From NCBI GenBank assembly GCA_905199445.1, contig CAJKGK010000003.1, forward strand, positions 83,095 to 147,094: DNA of 64,000 nt, read 5' to 3'. The position numbers and the translations under genes are program-made. A model generated the notes under the pieces. It had not been told where the DNA came from and did not search any database. It saw nothing but the letters and a program-made list of their open reading frames with translations. Origin of the DNA: an uncultured Lachnospiraceae bacterium (GTDB taxonomy: Bacteria; Bacillota; Clostridia; Lachnospirales; Lachnospiraceae). Below are positions 34,734 through 43,349 of this stretch, piece after piece. Positions within the stretch are counted from its first letter, which is position 1; each line of letters opens with the position of its first letter.

Positions 34734-34967
34734 TTATTCCTCGATACCCTGGGTTTTCAGATATTCGATTACAGCACCAACAGTTGTAATTTTTTCCAGT
34801 TCTTCTGTAGGAATTTCAATGCCGTATTCATCTTCAAGATTCATAACAAGTTCAAATAAGTCAAGGGAATCAGCACCAAGATCATCCTTAAAAGATGCCT
34901 CCATGGTTACTTCTTCCGGATCAACGCTTAACTGTTCTGCAATAATTGCCTGAATTTTTTCAAACAT
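34734..34967 (-). CDS. acpP: Acyl carrier protein
   Basis: Carries growing acyl chains on phosphopantetheine. The 77-residue acidic protein starts MFEKIQAIIAEQLSVDPEEV and has GADSLDLFELVM, with Ser34 as the attachment site. ATG 34967 is preferred (AGGAG 10 bases upstream). The in-frame extension to 34991 has no support from the family. It is the first gene of the fatty-acid operon, directly after a promoter overlapped by a FabT-like site. Confidence 0.96.
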   Translation of the reverse strand: MFEKIQAIIAEQLSVDPEEVTMEASFKDDLGADSLDLFELVMNLEDEYGIEIPTEELEKITTVGAVIEYLKTQGIEE

Positions 34968-35031
34968 AAATAAATTTCTCCTTTTAATCATTTACTATGA
35001 AAACACCGCTTTATCACAGTGCCTTTATATG

Positions 35032-35072
35032 CTTTGATATTCAAAGTATATCATTTTTTACAACGATGTCAA
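35032..35072 (-). promoter_or_regulatory. Fatty-acid operon promoter with overlapping FabT-like operator
   Basis: -35 TTGACA (35067-35072), 16-base spacer, -10 TATACT (35045-35050). The palindrome CTTTGA-tat-TCAAAG (35032-35046) overlaps the end of the -10, so a bound repressor would block RNA polymerase. The core matches the FabT consensus of streptococci. The fabT gene itself is not in the window. Confidence 0.8.
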
Positions 35073-35169
35073 CTGTTTTTTTCCCGTTTTATTCATATCC
35101 TGGCCATCGGATGGTCATAAATATTATAACGTATCTCTTTTAAAACCTCAACTATTTTCGGCCGTCCCC

Positions 35170-36018
35170 TCAGATCTGCCCGCATATTTTATACTTGAGT
35201 ATGGCAAAAAATTCCCTTACATAAAAATTAAGCATCAGGACCCGACCACTTTTACTGGCCAGTCCAAAAACAGAAGCCACACCGGCCTTTTTAGCAATAC
35301 ACCGGCCGCGATAAATATGAAAACCACACGTGACAATAACAAATGTCTTGTCTTTTTTACATAACTTTAAGCTATTTTCAATATTCTGAAATGTATTGCG
35401 GGAAGCAGATTCTTGAAGCACCCGTTTTTCATGAATCCCGTATTGTTTCATCAAACCTGCCATACACTCAGCCTCCGTCATATCTTCACCCGGCCCCTGG
35501 CCGCCACACACAATAGCCATTGCTGACGGATTTTCCTTTAAATAAGACACAGCCGCATCTACGCGCCGTATCATAGAACGTGTTGGCACACGTCCCTTCA
35601 CCTGTGCCCCCAGTACAATCACATATTCAGCGCCTTTTGGAGGCTTTTCCAGTGCAGCACCAATCATCTGCAGTTCCACTGCCATAAAAATCAGACAAAA
35701 GCCCAAAAGCAGGCTCCAAAAGGCCATCATCCAGCCCCGGTCAATTACAATCTGTCCGGATTTTTCCAAAACGGAAATCCCAAAGACAGCAAAACCGCCA
35801 AGTCCGCACAGCAGCCAGAAAGCAGAAAAAGAAGTTCTAAAACCTGAATAAAAAATAATAATGAGATAATAAACCAAACACAGGCCACCGGCCACCGCAA
35901 ATCCCAGCATTTCCCACCTCCGTTTTTTAATCAGTCTAACAGCCTCTGCGGCTTCTGTCAAACAACACATTTCCAAAGCCGGTGTGCGAAAATTTGGTTT
36001 AAATTCAAAAAAATTCAT
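35170..36018 (-). CDS. YdcF/SanA/ElyC-family membrane protein (DUF218)
   Basis: A 282-residue protein with four hydrophobic segments in the first half (about 38-130) and a DUF218 domain after about residue 135. The domain shows YVIVLGAQVKGRVPTRSMIRR, CGGQGPGEDMTEAECM and SASRNTFQNIENSL. Members of this family are linked to envelope integrity and possibly nucleotide or lipid-carrier metabolism, but the reaction is not established. The ribosome binding site is weak (GAAG). It diverges from the LEA-like gene. Confidence 0.82.
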   Translation of the reverse strand: MNFFEFKPNFRTPALEMCCLTEAAEAVRLIKKRRWEMLGFAVAGGLCLVYYLIIIFYSGFRTSFSAFWLLCGLGGFAVFGISVLEKSGQIVIDRGWMMAFWSLLLGFCLIFMAVELQMIGAALEKPPKGAEYVIVLGAQVKGRVPTRSMIRRVDAAVSYLKENPSAMAIVCGGQGPGEDMTEAECMAGLMKQYGIHEKRVLQESASRNTFQNIENSLKLCKKDKTFVIVTCGFHIYRGRCIAKKAGVASVFGLASKSGRVLMLNFYVREFFAILKYKICGQI

Positions 36019-36135
36019 AAAATATCATACTTCAGGCAATATTAATAAAGTATTCAGAAAGAACCTCTTTATTTTTTTACGGAAATGAATTATAATAGCA
36101 AGAGAAAATATATCATGAATGGAAGGTGCCGAATA

Positions 36136-36522
36136 ATGAAAAAATTTCTGAAAGTATTTATGAAGACCGTTGCTATTGCTGCATCAGTCGCAGGTATTGC
36201 CTATGTTATAAAACAGATTCTTGACAAAAAGTCCGAGGCCGATGATTTTGATGACGACTTTGACGATGATTTCGATGATGATTTTGAAGACTTTGACAGT
36301 GAAGAAGAAACCTCCAGAGAATATGTAAGTATCAATATCCCTTCCGCAGATGAAATTAAAACAGCGGCAAAAGATATTAAAGATACTGCCAAAGAAGCTG
36401 CCGAAGATGTCAAAGAAACGGTTAAAGATGCAGCCGGTGATGTCAAAGATGCCGTCAAAGATGCAGCAGATGATGTCAAAGAAAGTGTTGCTGACGCAGC
36501 AGATGATTTATTGAACAAATAA
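36136..36522 (+). CDS. Small membrane-anchored LEA-like/YtxH-like repeat protein
   Basis: About 128 residues from ATG 36136 (GGAAGG about 10 bases upstream). A basic start plus hydrophobic segment (1-28) probably anchors it in the membrane. Residues 36-53 are an acidic tract of near-perfect D-D-F-D repeats. Residues 82-125 are four consecutive 11-residue repeats (KDTAKEAAEDV, KETVKDAAGDV, KDAVKDAADDV, KESVADAADDL), like group 3 LEA proteins or YtxH-type amphipathic helices. No specific function can be assigned; a stress or desiccation role is speculative. Confidence 0.8.
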   Translation: MKKFLKVFMKTVAIAASVAGIAYVIKQILDKKSEADDFDDDFDDDFDDDFEDFDSEEETSREYVSINIPSADEIKTAAKDIKDTAKEAAEDVKETVKDAAGDVKDAVKDAADDVKESVADAADDLLNK

Positions 36523-36530
36523 GATCTAAA

Positions 36531-36560
36531 AACCTGCCGGCATAAAACCGGCAGGTTTTT
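36531..36560 (+). terminator. Intrinsic terminator after the LEA-like gene
   Basis: AACCTGCCGG-cataaaa-CCGGCAGGTT (10-bp stem) directly followed by TTTTTG. It separates this gene from the S1-domain gene, although some read-through is possible. Confidence 0.92.
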
Positions 36561-36589
36561 GTGCTTATAATTATCTAAAGGAAGGATGT

Positions 36590-37522
36590 ATGACGATGTG
36601 CGAAGAAAAAACACCAGTTACTGAATCAATGAAAGACTATGAAAAAGAACTTGAACAGTCATTCACAAAAATTAAGGAAGGCGACTTACTGTCCGGAACT
36701 GTGGCAGGTATTACAGATACAGAAGTCACTGTTGATCTTGGCCTGTACAGTGATGGTATCATTCCGCTTCAGGAACTGAGCAATGATCCTAAATTTTCCA
36801 TCAAAGGCGACATTACTGTAGGTGAGCCCATCAAAGCTGTGGTTCTTTCCGAGGATAACGGTGAAGGCCATATTCTGCTCTCCAAGAAACAGGCCGATGA
36901 TATCCTGGCATGGGATGATTTAAAAGAATTGATGGATCAGGGCACTGTCCTTACATTGAAAATCGGCGGTGTTGTCAACGGCGGTGTGATTACATATGTT
37001 CACGGCATCCGTGGCTTTATCCCAGCCTCACACCTGGCGCTGAGCTATGTGGAAGATCTGAATACCTATCTGAATCAGACCGTAGAAGCCAAAATTATCA
37101 CTGTAGACGCATCCAAAAAACGTCTTGTGCTCTCTGTCCGTGAGGTTCTCCGTGATCAAAAGGCCCAGGAAAAACAGGAAAAATTTGCCCGTATTCAGAT
37201 TGGTGACATCATGGAAGGCAAGGTTGAAAATATTACTGGCTATGGTGCATTTATCGATTTGGGTGAAGGTCTTTCTGGCCTTGTCCACATTTCCCAGATC
37301 AGCCAGAAGCGTATTCAATCCGTTCACGAAGTACTCAAAGAAGGCGATACGGTTAAAGTAAAAGTTATTGCCATCAAGGACGGCAAACTCAGTCTGAGTA
37401 TCAAAGCCCTGCAGGACAAAGAGGAAATACCTGAAACTGCCGAAGAGACCTTTGATTATAAAGAAGACGGGCAGGCCGCTACAAGCCTTGCGGCACTGCT
37501 TTCCGGCCTTAAACTGAACTAA
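36590..37522 (+). CDS. S1 RNA-binding domain protein (ribosomal protein S1-like)
   Basis: A 310-residue protein with three S1 OB-fold repeats. The first (about 28-100) has GDLLSGTVAGITDTEVTVDL. The second (about 115-185) has VVNGGVITYVHGIRGFIPAS. The third (about 205-275) is the most canonical, with GDIMEGKVENITGYGAFIDL and GLSGLVHISQIS. Firmicutes S1 homologues of this size help mRNA binding and are not always ribosome-bound. AAGGAAGG precedes the start, where ATGs at 36590 and 36596 are both usable. A strong terminator follows. Confidence 0.9.
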   Translation: MTMCEEKTPVTESMKDYEKELEQSFTKIKEGDLLSGTVAGITDTEVTVDLGLYSDGIIPLQELSNDPKFSIKGDITVGEPIKAVVLSEDNGEGHILLSKKQADDILAWDDLKELMDQGTVLTLKIGGVVNGGVITYVHGIRGFIPASHLALSYVEDLNTYLNQTVEAKIITVDASKKRLVLSVREVLRDQKAQEKQEKFARIQIGDIMEGKVENITGYGAFIDLGEGLSGLVHISQISQKRIQSVHEVLKEGDTVKVKVIAIKDGKLSLSIKALQDKEEIPETAEETFDYKEDGQAATSLAALLSGLKLN

Positions 37523-37576
37523 TTCAGACAAAACAGCCATCCTGAACAGACGGATGAACGATAAAATGTTCCAACG

Positions 37577-37616
37577 GACAGAGTCTGCATCTTTGCAGGC
37601 TCTGTCTTTATTTTAC
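37577..37616 (+). terminator. Intrinsic terminator after the S1-domain gene
   Basis: GACAGAGtCTGCA...TGCAGgCTCTGTC stem with a short loop, followed by TTTATTTT. Confidence 0.85.
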
Positions 37617-37644
37617 GGATCGATATGCCTGCTATTTTTTTAAA

Positions 37645-39630
37645 TTATTTTTTACAATACTTGTCCATCCACTCTGTAATCTCACGCAAACGGCGTATTC
37701 TGTTTTTAGGTTTTCCGCTTCTGGACAACTCATGATTCTCTCCATGGAAAAGCACAAGACGCGTGGGAACGCCTTTATTCATCAATGCCGTGGCCATCTG
37801 ATAAGCCTCAAATACAGGACAGCGATAATCCTGATCAGAATGGATAAACAGGGTTGGAGTCACCGCATTTTTGGCATATTTTAAAGGCGAATGATACCAC
37901 ATTTTTTCCAGATTGGTTTCCAGATTTGCACCGCACTGGTCATTGGCAAACCGGGGACCAATATCACTGGCGCCTTCAAATCCAATCCAGTTGGCAATCG
38001 AACGTTGGGAAGCAACTGCTGCAAAACGATCTGTATGTCCAATCATCCAGTTACTCATAAAACCACCGTAGCTGCCTCCGGTTTCGCCTACTCGTTTTTC
38101 ATCAATCTCAGGATACCGTTTAAGAACCTGATCCATAAATGTCATGAGATCACTGTAATCAACGGTGCCGTACTTTCCCCGGATATCGGCAAATTCATTG
38201 CCCCTTCCGTCTGATCCCCTGGGATTTGTGTAGCATACAAAATAGCCGGCACCGGCCCATACCTGCATTTCATGAAAAAACACTTCTCCATAAACGGTTT
38301 TTGGACCTCCGTGTATATCCAGAATTGCCGGATATTTTTTAGTCTGATCTTCGGGATCATAACCCATTGGATATAAAACCCAGCCGTCTAAAACAACACC
38401 ATCATTTTCATATTGGAATTTATGGTAATTTGAAACATACTTTCCGTCCAGAGCAGCTTCATTGATCACAGACACCTGCTGTCCGTCAATATAAAGCTCC
38501 TGAAGCTTTGTTCCGTACATTCCGATCACAGCCGGTTTGTCTTTATAAAAATCCAGTCCATCAATGGAGCCCTCTGTATCAATCACGGTTGAAATATTAC
38601 CGTTGGTATCCAAAACCGCCAAATGGGCAGCATTTCGTTCGGTATACACAAAATACAGCCGATCCTTATAAACTCGTGTACTGCTTCCGCCGCCCAGTCT
38701 GCAGTCTGAACCAACGGAAGAATAAAAATTCTGTTCCCACGGCGCCAGTAATTGAAGCTGCTGATCTTTAAGGACATAAAACTGCGGATTTTCATTGATG
38801 CCAAAACGATCTCCCCGGGCCGCTGCCACCACAATTTTCCCGCCCAGATACCATGCCCCAAAGATGGCATACTGCCCCTGCTCCAGGGCAACAGATATTT
38901 TTTTAGATGCTACATTAACTTCAAATATACCATCCTTATCCTCAGACACGGTTTCATAACGTCCGGCCACCATTAACAGTTTCTCATGATCCTGAGACAG
39001 CACAAGATCATAAACATTGGTCAGTTCGTCTGTCAAAAACTCCCAGCGTCCCGTTGACGGTGTAAAGAACATAAGCCGTGTCCGTGTCCCATTTAAAAAG
39101 CCCTGTCCATTCAAATAAAAGGGAAGCTGAGTAATCACCTCCACAGCCGTATCTTCCTTCTTCTTTTCCAGAATACGGGCCTTATTCGCCTCGTCCGCTT
39201 CTGCCATAACCGAAGTCTCACGGTTCCAGGAAATAAGCATGGCATAAAGATCATCATTGATTTTTTTCACACTGCTGACCACATAAGGGACCTCAAAGGC
39301 TTTCACCGCCTCACCGCCATGGATGGAAATTTTGTAAAACACAGTAAATTCTTCGCCTTCAGCAGCCCGCTTTTTGTCCCGCTCATCTCGGCAGCCAGCA
39401 AATAAGATTTCATCATCAGAGTCAAAAAAGAAAAAGCTCTCCTCATTTCCCGCAGTCAGCTGGCGTACTTTGCCATCATAAATCATTAAATTTCTGTTAT
39501 AACTATTTTTTTCCAGATCAGCCTGTGCACAGACAAAGGCCAGTGCCGTCTGAGACGGATTTGCCTCAAGACCGGACAAAAAACGGTAATTTACAAAATC
39601 TTCAATTTTCAGTGGTGTTAATGAACACAT
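37645..39630 (-). CDS. S9-family prolyl oligopeptidase-type serine peptidase
   Basis: A 661-residue cytoplasmic peptidase (no signal peptide). An N-terminal beta-propeller (about 1-400) precedes an alpha/beta-hydrolase domain. The domain has nucleophile motif GGSYGGFMSNW, LFIHSDQDYRCP (Asp) and VLFHGENHELSRSGKP (His), preceded by LDIHGGPKTVYG. This is the acylaminoacyl-peptidase/dipeptidyl-peptidase group. ATG 39630 follows GAGG by 6 bases. It is the last gene of a four-gene minus-strand unit. Confidence 0.9.
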   Translation of the reverse strand: MCSLTPLKIEDFVNYRFLSGLEANPSQTALAFVCAQADLEKNSYNRNLMIYDGKVRQLTAGNEESFFFFDSDDEILFAGCRDERDKKRAAEGEEFTVFYKISIHGGEAVKAFEVPYVVSSVKKINDDLYAMLISWNRETSVMAEADEANKARILEKKKEDTAVEVITQLPFYLNGQGFLNGTRTRLMFFTPSTGRWEFLTDELTNVYDLVLSQDHEKLLMVAGRYETVSEDKDGIFEVNVASKKISVALEQGQYAIFGAWYLGGKIVVAAARGDRFGINENPQFYVLKDQQLQLLAPWEQNFYSSVGSDCRLGGGSSTRVYKDRLYFVYTERNAAHLAVLDTNGNISTVIDTEGSIDGLDFYKDKPAVIGMYGTKLQELYIDGQQVSVINEAALDGKYVSNYHKFQYENDGVVLDGWVLYPMGYDPEDQTKKYPAILDIHGGPKTVYGEVFFHEMQVWAGAGYFVCYTNPRGSDGRGNEFADIRGKYGTVDYSDLMTFMDQVLKRYPEIDEKRVGETGGSYGGFMSNWMIGHTDRFAAVASQRSIANWIGFEGASDIGPRFANDQCGANLETNLEKMWYHSPLKYAKNAVTPTLFIHSDQDYRCPVFEAYQMATALMNKGVPTRLVLFHGENHELSRSGKPKNRIRRLREITEWMDKYCKK

Positions 39631-39669
39631 ATAGTTCCTCACTTTCCGGCTATTCTCTTAACCTTTTTA

Positions 39670-40410
39670 TTAAAACTCATAAAAACCAGACCGATTTTTC
39701 TTGTGAGCCAGGGTATCCCACAAAAGTTCCCGATGACTATTGACAATCAGCCGATCTGGAAAATCAGCTTCCCGAATGACCTCCCCGGCAAACGGAAATT
39801 TTCCCACATCGCCTGAAAAATGAGCATCGCTGCCCAAAATAACAGGGACATTATATGCCTTACATAATTTCAGCATCGTCAGATCATGATCTCTTGTATT
39901 TTTTCTAAACCCGGCAGGATTTAAAGAAGCATTATTAATTTCCAGCAGGGTGTGATATTTTCCTGCTGCATGAACTACCTTTTCATAATCCACCGGATAC
40001 CGTCCGTCATCAGGATGACCAATAATATCAATACATGGATTTTTAATGGCATTTAAATAAGCCCGGGTATTATCCTCCATACTTGACGGCGCCATACAGG
40101 GCGTATGAAGGCTTGCAATAGTAATGTCCAGTTTTTCCAGCACCTCCTGGGGCAAGTCCACCTGGCCGTCTGGATTCATAATATTAAGCTCGCTGCCAAA
40201 CATAAGATGGACACCTTCCATGACTCTGGGAATAACCTTGAAATTCTGGAAATAATACAGGTGGCAGGTTCCCGGCATCATCGGTGCATGTTCTGTGATC
40301 CCCAGCAGTTTAAGGCCTGATTGCGCCGCCGCATGAGCCATTTCCGTGATGGTACTGTATGCGTGGCCGCTGGCCAATGTATGTGTATGCATATCAAGTA
40401 TGTATTTCAT
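39670..40410 (-). CDS. PHP-domain phosphoesterase (YcdX-like)
   Basis: A 246-residue metal-dependent hydrolase. The PHP signature starts at DMHTHTLASGHAYST (His8, His10), followed by GITEHAP, FGSELNIMN, ASLHTPC, IIGHPDDGRYP and ILGSDAHFSGDVG, giving the usual nine metal ligands. Substrates of the YcdX group are phosphate esters; this one is unknown. Its ATG immediately follows the OLD-gene stop codon (TGA-ATG), so translation is likely coupled. Confidence 0.88.
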   Translation of the reverse strand: MKYILDMHTHTLASGHAYSTITEMAHAAAQSGLKLLGITEHAPMMPGTCHLYYFQNFKVIPRVMEGVHLMFGSELNIMNPDGQVDLPQEVLEKLDITIASLHTPCMAPSSMEDNTRAYLNAIKNPCIDIIGHPDDGRYPVDYEKVVHAAGKYHTLLEINNASLNPAGFRKNTRDHDLTMLKLCKAYNVPVILGSDAHFSGDVGKFPFAGEVIREADFPDRLIVNSHRELLWDTLAHKKNRSGFYEF

Positions 40411-42282
40411 TCATGTTTCCTCCTTGAGCTGCCGTTTACGGCTGTCGAAATATATAAACCGGTCAATGGCATCCAATAAATCCGCAAACTCCGATCTTGG
40501 TGCCATTTCAATATACCTGGTCAAAATTTCCTCCTCCTGCTCCCTGTAGCGACCATAAAAAATATCAAACAGGTTATGTCCCCGCATATAGATTTTAAAA
40601 TCTTCCATGTGATCGGCCAAATCCTGCGGGCATGTAATCACGGCACCTGTGACCTCTGTAAAATGCTTGCCGCAGTTTAATCGATGTAAATACTCCTGCC
40701 ATTTTTCAAACAATATCTCATAAAATGCCTGTTCACTCTCCACAATCCCCAAATCTGCCATAATTTTAGGATTCAGGAAATAATTTTCAAATGAATAGTA
40801 TTTTAAAATCAGCACATTACGCCGAGTAACCCTGGGCAGCCTGTCAATGTCCTGCTGCCCCCGATCCTCATAATAACGGCACAGCTGTCTGGCCAGCTGC
40901 TCCCTGTCTTTTCCGTCACCGTCCCTGATCATTAAAAACTGATCCTTCAAATACAGTTTATTGATATATTTTAAATTGGCATAAGTTTTAATATTGGTAC
41001 AGCTGTTAGTTGTGATAATCGCCACCCGTGTCAGTGTTCCGTCTTCGCTGCACACCTCTGAATAATATTTCTTCAGCAGCAGCGGCAGACGGCTTTTATC
41101 CTGCCGCCCTTCCACAATAAATACAAAATTAACATTCATCAGATCATTCGCTGTATACCCCAGATCATCCAAAATCTGATCAATATCCTCCGGTTTTCTG
41201 GCCACTGAGTAATAATCATCATCCAAAACGACCTGGCGAATCTGACCGGAAGTAAAATTATAGATCATATTTGGCGAATGGGTAGAAAATACCACCTGAT
41301 TTTTCTTTGACAAACGGTAAAGAACCTCCCCTGCAGCCTTCTGCAGCTTTGGATGAAGAAAAATTTCCGGATCTTCCATAAGAATCATACATGAATTCCG
41401 ATTTTTTTCATCAATATAGGCTTCCAGGAGCGACAATATATAAATGCTTCTCATGCCTTTTCCCAGCTTTGTCACCGGCAGATAGCTTCCCCGTTCTCTA
41501 TTATATGCCATCCCCTGCAAAGAAAAAAGCTGATCCGAATCCACACCGGCCACATATTCAATGGTTTCTGCATAGCCCCCGTTTTTTCTGAAATTCTGAT
41601 TCACCTTTTCCTCAAAATTTTTAAGATTAGACGCATACAGTCTGTATTCCGTCAAACGCATGGCCTCAATCACATTTAAGGCACTTGCGCTCTTTTTCTC
41701 AATCATCCCGATACACTGAAAGCATTTCCGGCACTGATGCCGGCTGTTAAACATGCACTGATTATCTTTAAGCATCTGCAGCCGTTCATCATCCTGAAAC
41801 ATAAGAATGTCATCCTCAATAGCCTGAAGATGGCGCTGACTGTCAATAAAATAAATTTTGGGAAGCACCTGACAAATGTAGGGATTATGCTTTCTGAAGC
41901 CATCGTCAAAGCGAATCGTCCCCTGGGGATTGATTACCAAAGAAAAGCAAAGACGGTCATTACAAAGGGAAGGAAGCTTTGACAGCAACATTCGCTTCCA
42001 GGCCTCAAAGGTTTTGTATTTGCTGATCACGCCACGGCTGTGAAGTTCCTCATAGTCGCCATCCTCAAAAACAAAGCAGGCTGAAATAACAATATTATGA
42101 TCCGGAAGGCAAAAATCATCTTCCGTCACTTCGTACTGGCCATCCAAAAGCCTTAATGCATCCAACACCACGGTTTTTCCTGTATTATTTTTCCCCACAA
42201 GAATCAGGGCATTTTCAATGTCTTCAATTTTCATATCCCGTATGGACTTAAAGTTACGGATTTCAAGACTGCTGATTTTCAT
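40411..42282 (-). CDS. OLD-family ATPase with TOPRIM nuclease domain and internal Cys cluster
   Basis: A 623-residue protein. The ABC-type ATPase half has Walker A GKNNTGKT (30-37), signature-like KLGKGMRS (about 272-279), Walker B CMILMEDPEIFLHP (298-311) and STHSP (switch His, about 335). The TOPRIM half has VEGRQDKSRLP (Glu391) and RDGDGKDR (Asp454, Asp456). OLD proteins are DNA nucleases, several of them in phage defence. An insertion holds C-x7-C-x2-C-x2-C (176, 184, 187, 190), probably a zinc site at the position of the coiled-coil hinge. It overlaps the hydrolase stop by ATGA and abuts the PHP gene. Confidence 0.87.
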   Translation of the reverse strand: MKISSLEIRNFKSIRDMKIEDIENALILVGKNNTGKTVVLDALRLLDGQYEVTEDDFCLPDHNIVISACFVFEDGDYEELHSRGVISKYKTFEAWKRMLLSKLPSLCNDRLCFSLVINPQGTIRFDDGFRKHNPYICQVLPKIYFIDSQRHLQAIEDDILMFQDDERLQMLKDNQCMFNSRHQCRKCFQCIGMIEKKSASALNVIEAMRLTEYRLYASNLKNFEEKVNQNFRKNGGYAETIEYVAGVDSDQLFSLQGMAYNRERGSYLPVTKLGKGMRSIYILSLLEAYIDEKNRNSCMILMEDPEIFLHPKLQKAAGEVLYRLSKKNQVVFSTHSPNMIYNFTSGQIRQVVLDDDYYSVARKPEDIDQILDDLGYTANDLMNVNFVFIVEGRQDKSRLPLLLKKYYSEVCSEDGTLTRVAIITTNSCTNIKTYANLKYINKLYLKDQFLMIRDGDGKDREQLARQLCRYYEDRGQQDIDRLPRVTRRNVLILKYYSFENYFLNPKIMADLGIVESEQAFYEILFEKWQEYLHRLNCGKHFTEVTGAVITCPQDLADHMEDFKIYMRGHNLFDIFYGRYREQEEEILTRYIEMAPRSEFADLLDAIDRFIYFDSRKRQLKEET

Positions 42283-43166
42283 AAATGCCGCCTCAAAAAC
42301 CGGATCGACATATCTCTCCAGCAGGCAGCGTCCTCATTGATGTGCTCCGGAATCTGAGCCGAACGCTCATCGGCCAGGGAAAGACCATGATCACCATTCT
42401 CAAAAATATGCAGCTCAAAAGGCACATGATACCGATCCAGCTGCCGGGCAAAATTCAGGGAATTAATCACATACACAAGAGAATCTTTCGCTGTATGCCA
42501 TATAAACACAGGCGGCACCTGATTGGAAACACAGTTGACCGGACTGACCTCCCGTAACCTGATCTCATCCTGACGTTCTCCCATCAAAGCCGTATTGGAC
42601 ATGGCCATAAACTGGCGTCTGGACATATGATTGATCGGATCCTTCACATCAAAATCCGGATCATTCCTGGCAGCCTCAAACTGAGCTTCATAATCCAGCA
42701 AAGGATACCCCAGCACAACGGCTGCCGGCTTTAACTGTTCTCTTGTGGCATTAAGATGATTTTTCAAAAAAGCATCCTGCCAGTGTACAGCCAGTGATGC
42801 ACACAAATGAGCCCCCGCCGAAAAACCGATAATGGCTATTTTTTTTACGTCCACCTGCCACCGGTGTGCATTTTCATGAATTGTCAGCATCATTTTTCCC
42901 AAATCATACAATGCATTAGGGTAAGTGGCATCGCCCCTGTCCTTTGTGATATATCTTAGCACAAAGGCCTGAAAACCATGTTGGGTATAAAAAAGAGCCA
43001 CCGGTTCTCCCTCTCTGTCCGAAGTCATTAAATAACCGCCGCCCGGACAGATAATTACGGCCGGCCGCAAAGAACGCCCATCATCCTCTGGCTGAGTTTC
43101 ATGAAGATAGGCGGTATAGTCCACATTGTCATCAAAATCCCATAAACGGTGTTTTTCGCAATTCAT
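42279..43166 (-). CDS. Alpha/beta hydrolase (BD-FAE/acetylesterase-like)
   Basis: A 295-residue cytoplasmic hydrolase with no signal peptide. IICPGGGYLMTSDREGEPVA is the oxyanion-loop region. The nucleophile lies in IIGFSAGAHLCASLA (Ser116), with Asp in WHTAKDSLVY and His in FENGDHGLS. This pattern fits the esterase group that includes acetyl-xylan esterases. It is the first gene of the hydrolase-OLD-PHP-S9 unit, and its stop codon overlaps the OLD start. No carbohydrate genes are nearby, so the substrate is open. Confidence 0.86.
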   Translation of the reverse strand: MNCEKHRLWDFDDNVDYTAYLHETQPEDDGRSLRPAVIICPGGGYLMTSDREGEPVALFYTQHGFQAFVLRYITKDRGDATYPNALYDLGKMMLTIHENAHRWQVDVKKIAIIGFSAGAHLCASLAVHWQDAFLKNHLNATREQLKPAAVVLGYPLLDYEAQFEAARNDPDFDVKDPINHMSRRQFMAMSNTALMGERQDEIRLREVSPVNCVSNQVPPVFIWHTAKDSLVYVINSLNFARQLDRYHVPFELHIFENGDHGLSLADERSAQIPEHINEDAACWRDMSIRFLRRHL

Positions 43167-43349
43167 TCATCTTCCTCCAATACATAAAAGGCCATCATTT
43201 AACACAGGCCTAACCCGACTGCCGCAATGTCTCTTTTACTTAAAACAGTTTAACACATTCCCGCAAAAAAGACAAATATTCTCTCCGTAGCAGGGCCTAT
43301 GTATAGTTGGGCCGGAATAAATAAACCGGCCCCACCATCCAAATATCTG

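Noticed and set aside
36201..36614. 137-codon minus-strand ORF opposite the LEA-like gene
   Set aside because: It is the antisense of the repetitive coding sequence (Ser-rich shadow of Asp/Lys codons), covers the terminator and has no start signal.
43307..43333. GGGCCGG...CCGGCCC hairpin after the NMT1-type lipoprotein gene
   Set aside because: The stem is good, but neither strand has a T-run after it, so I do not call it a terminator.
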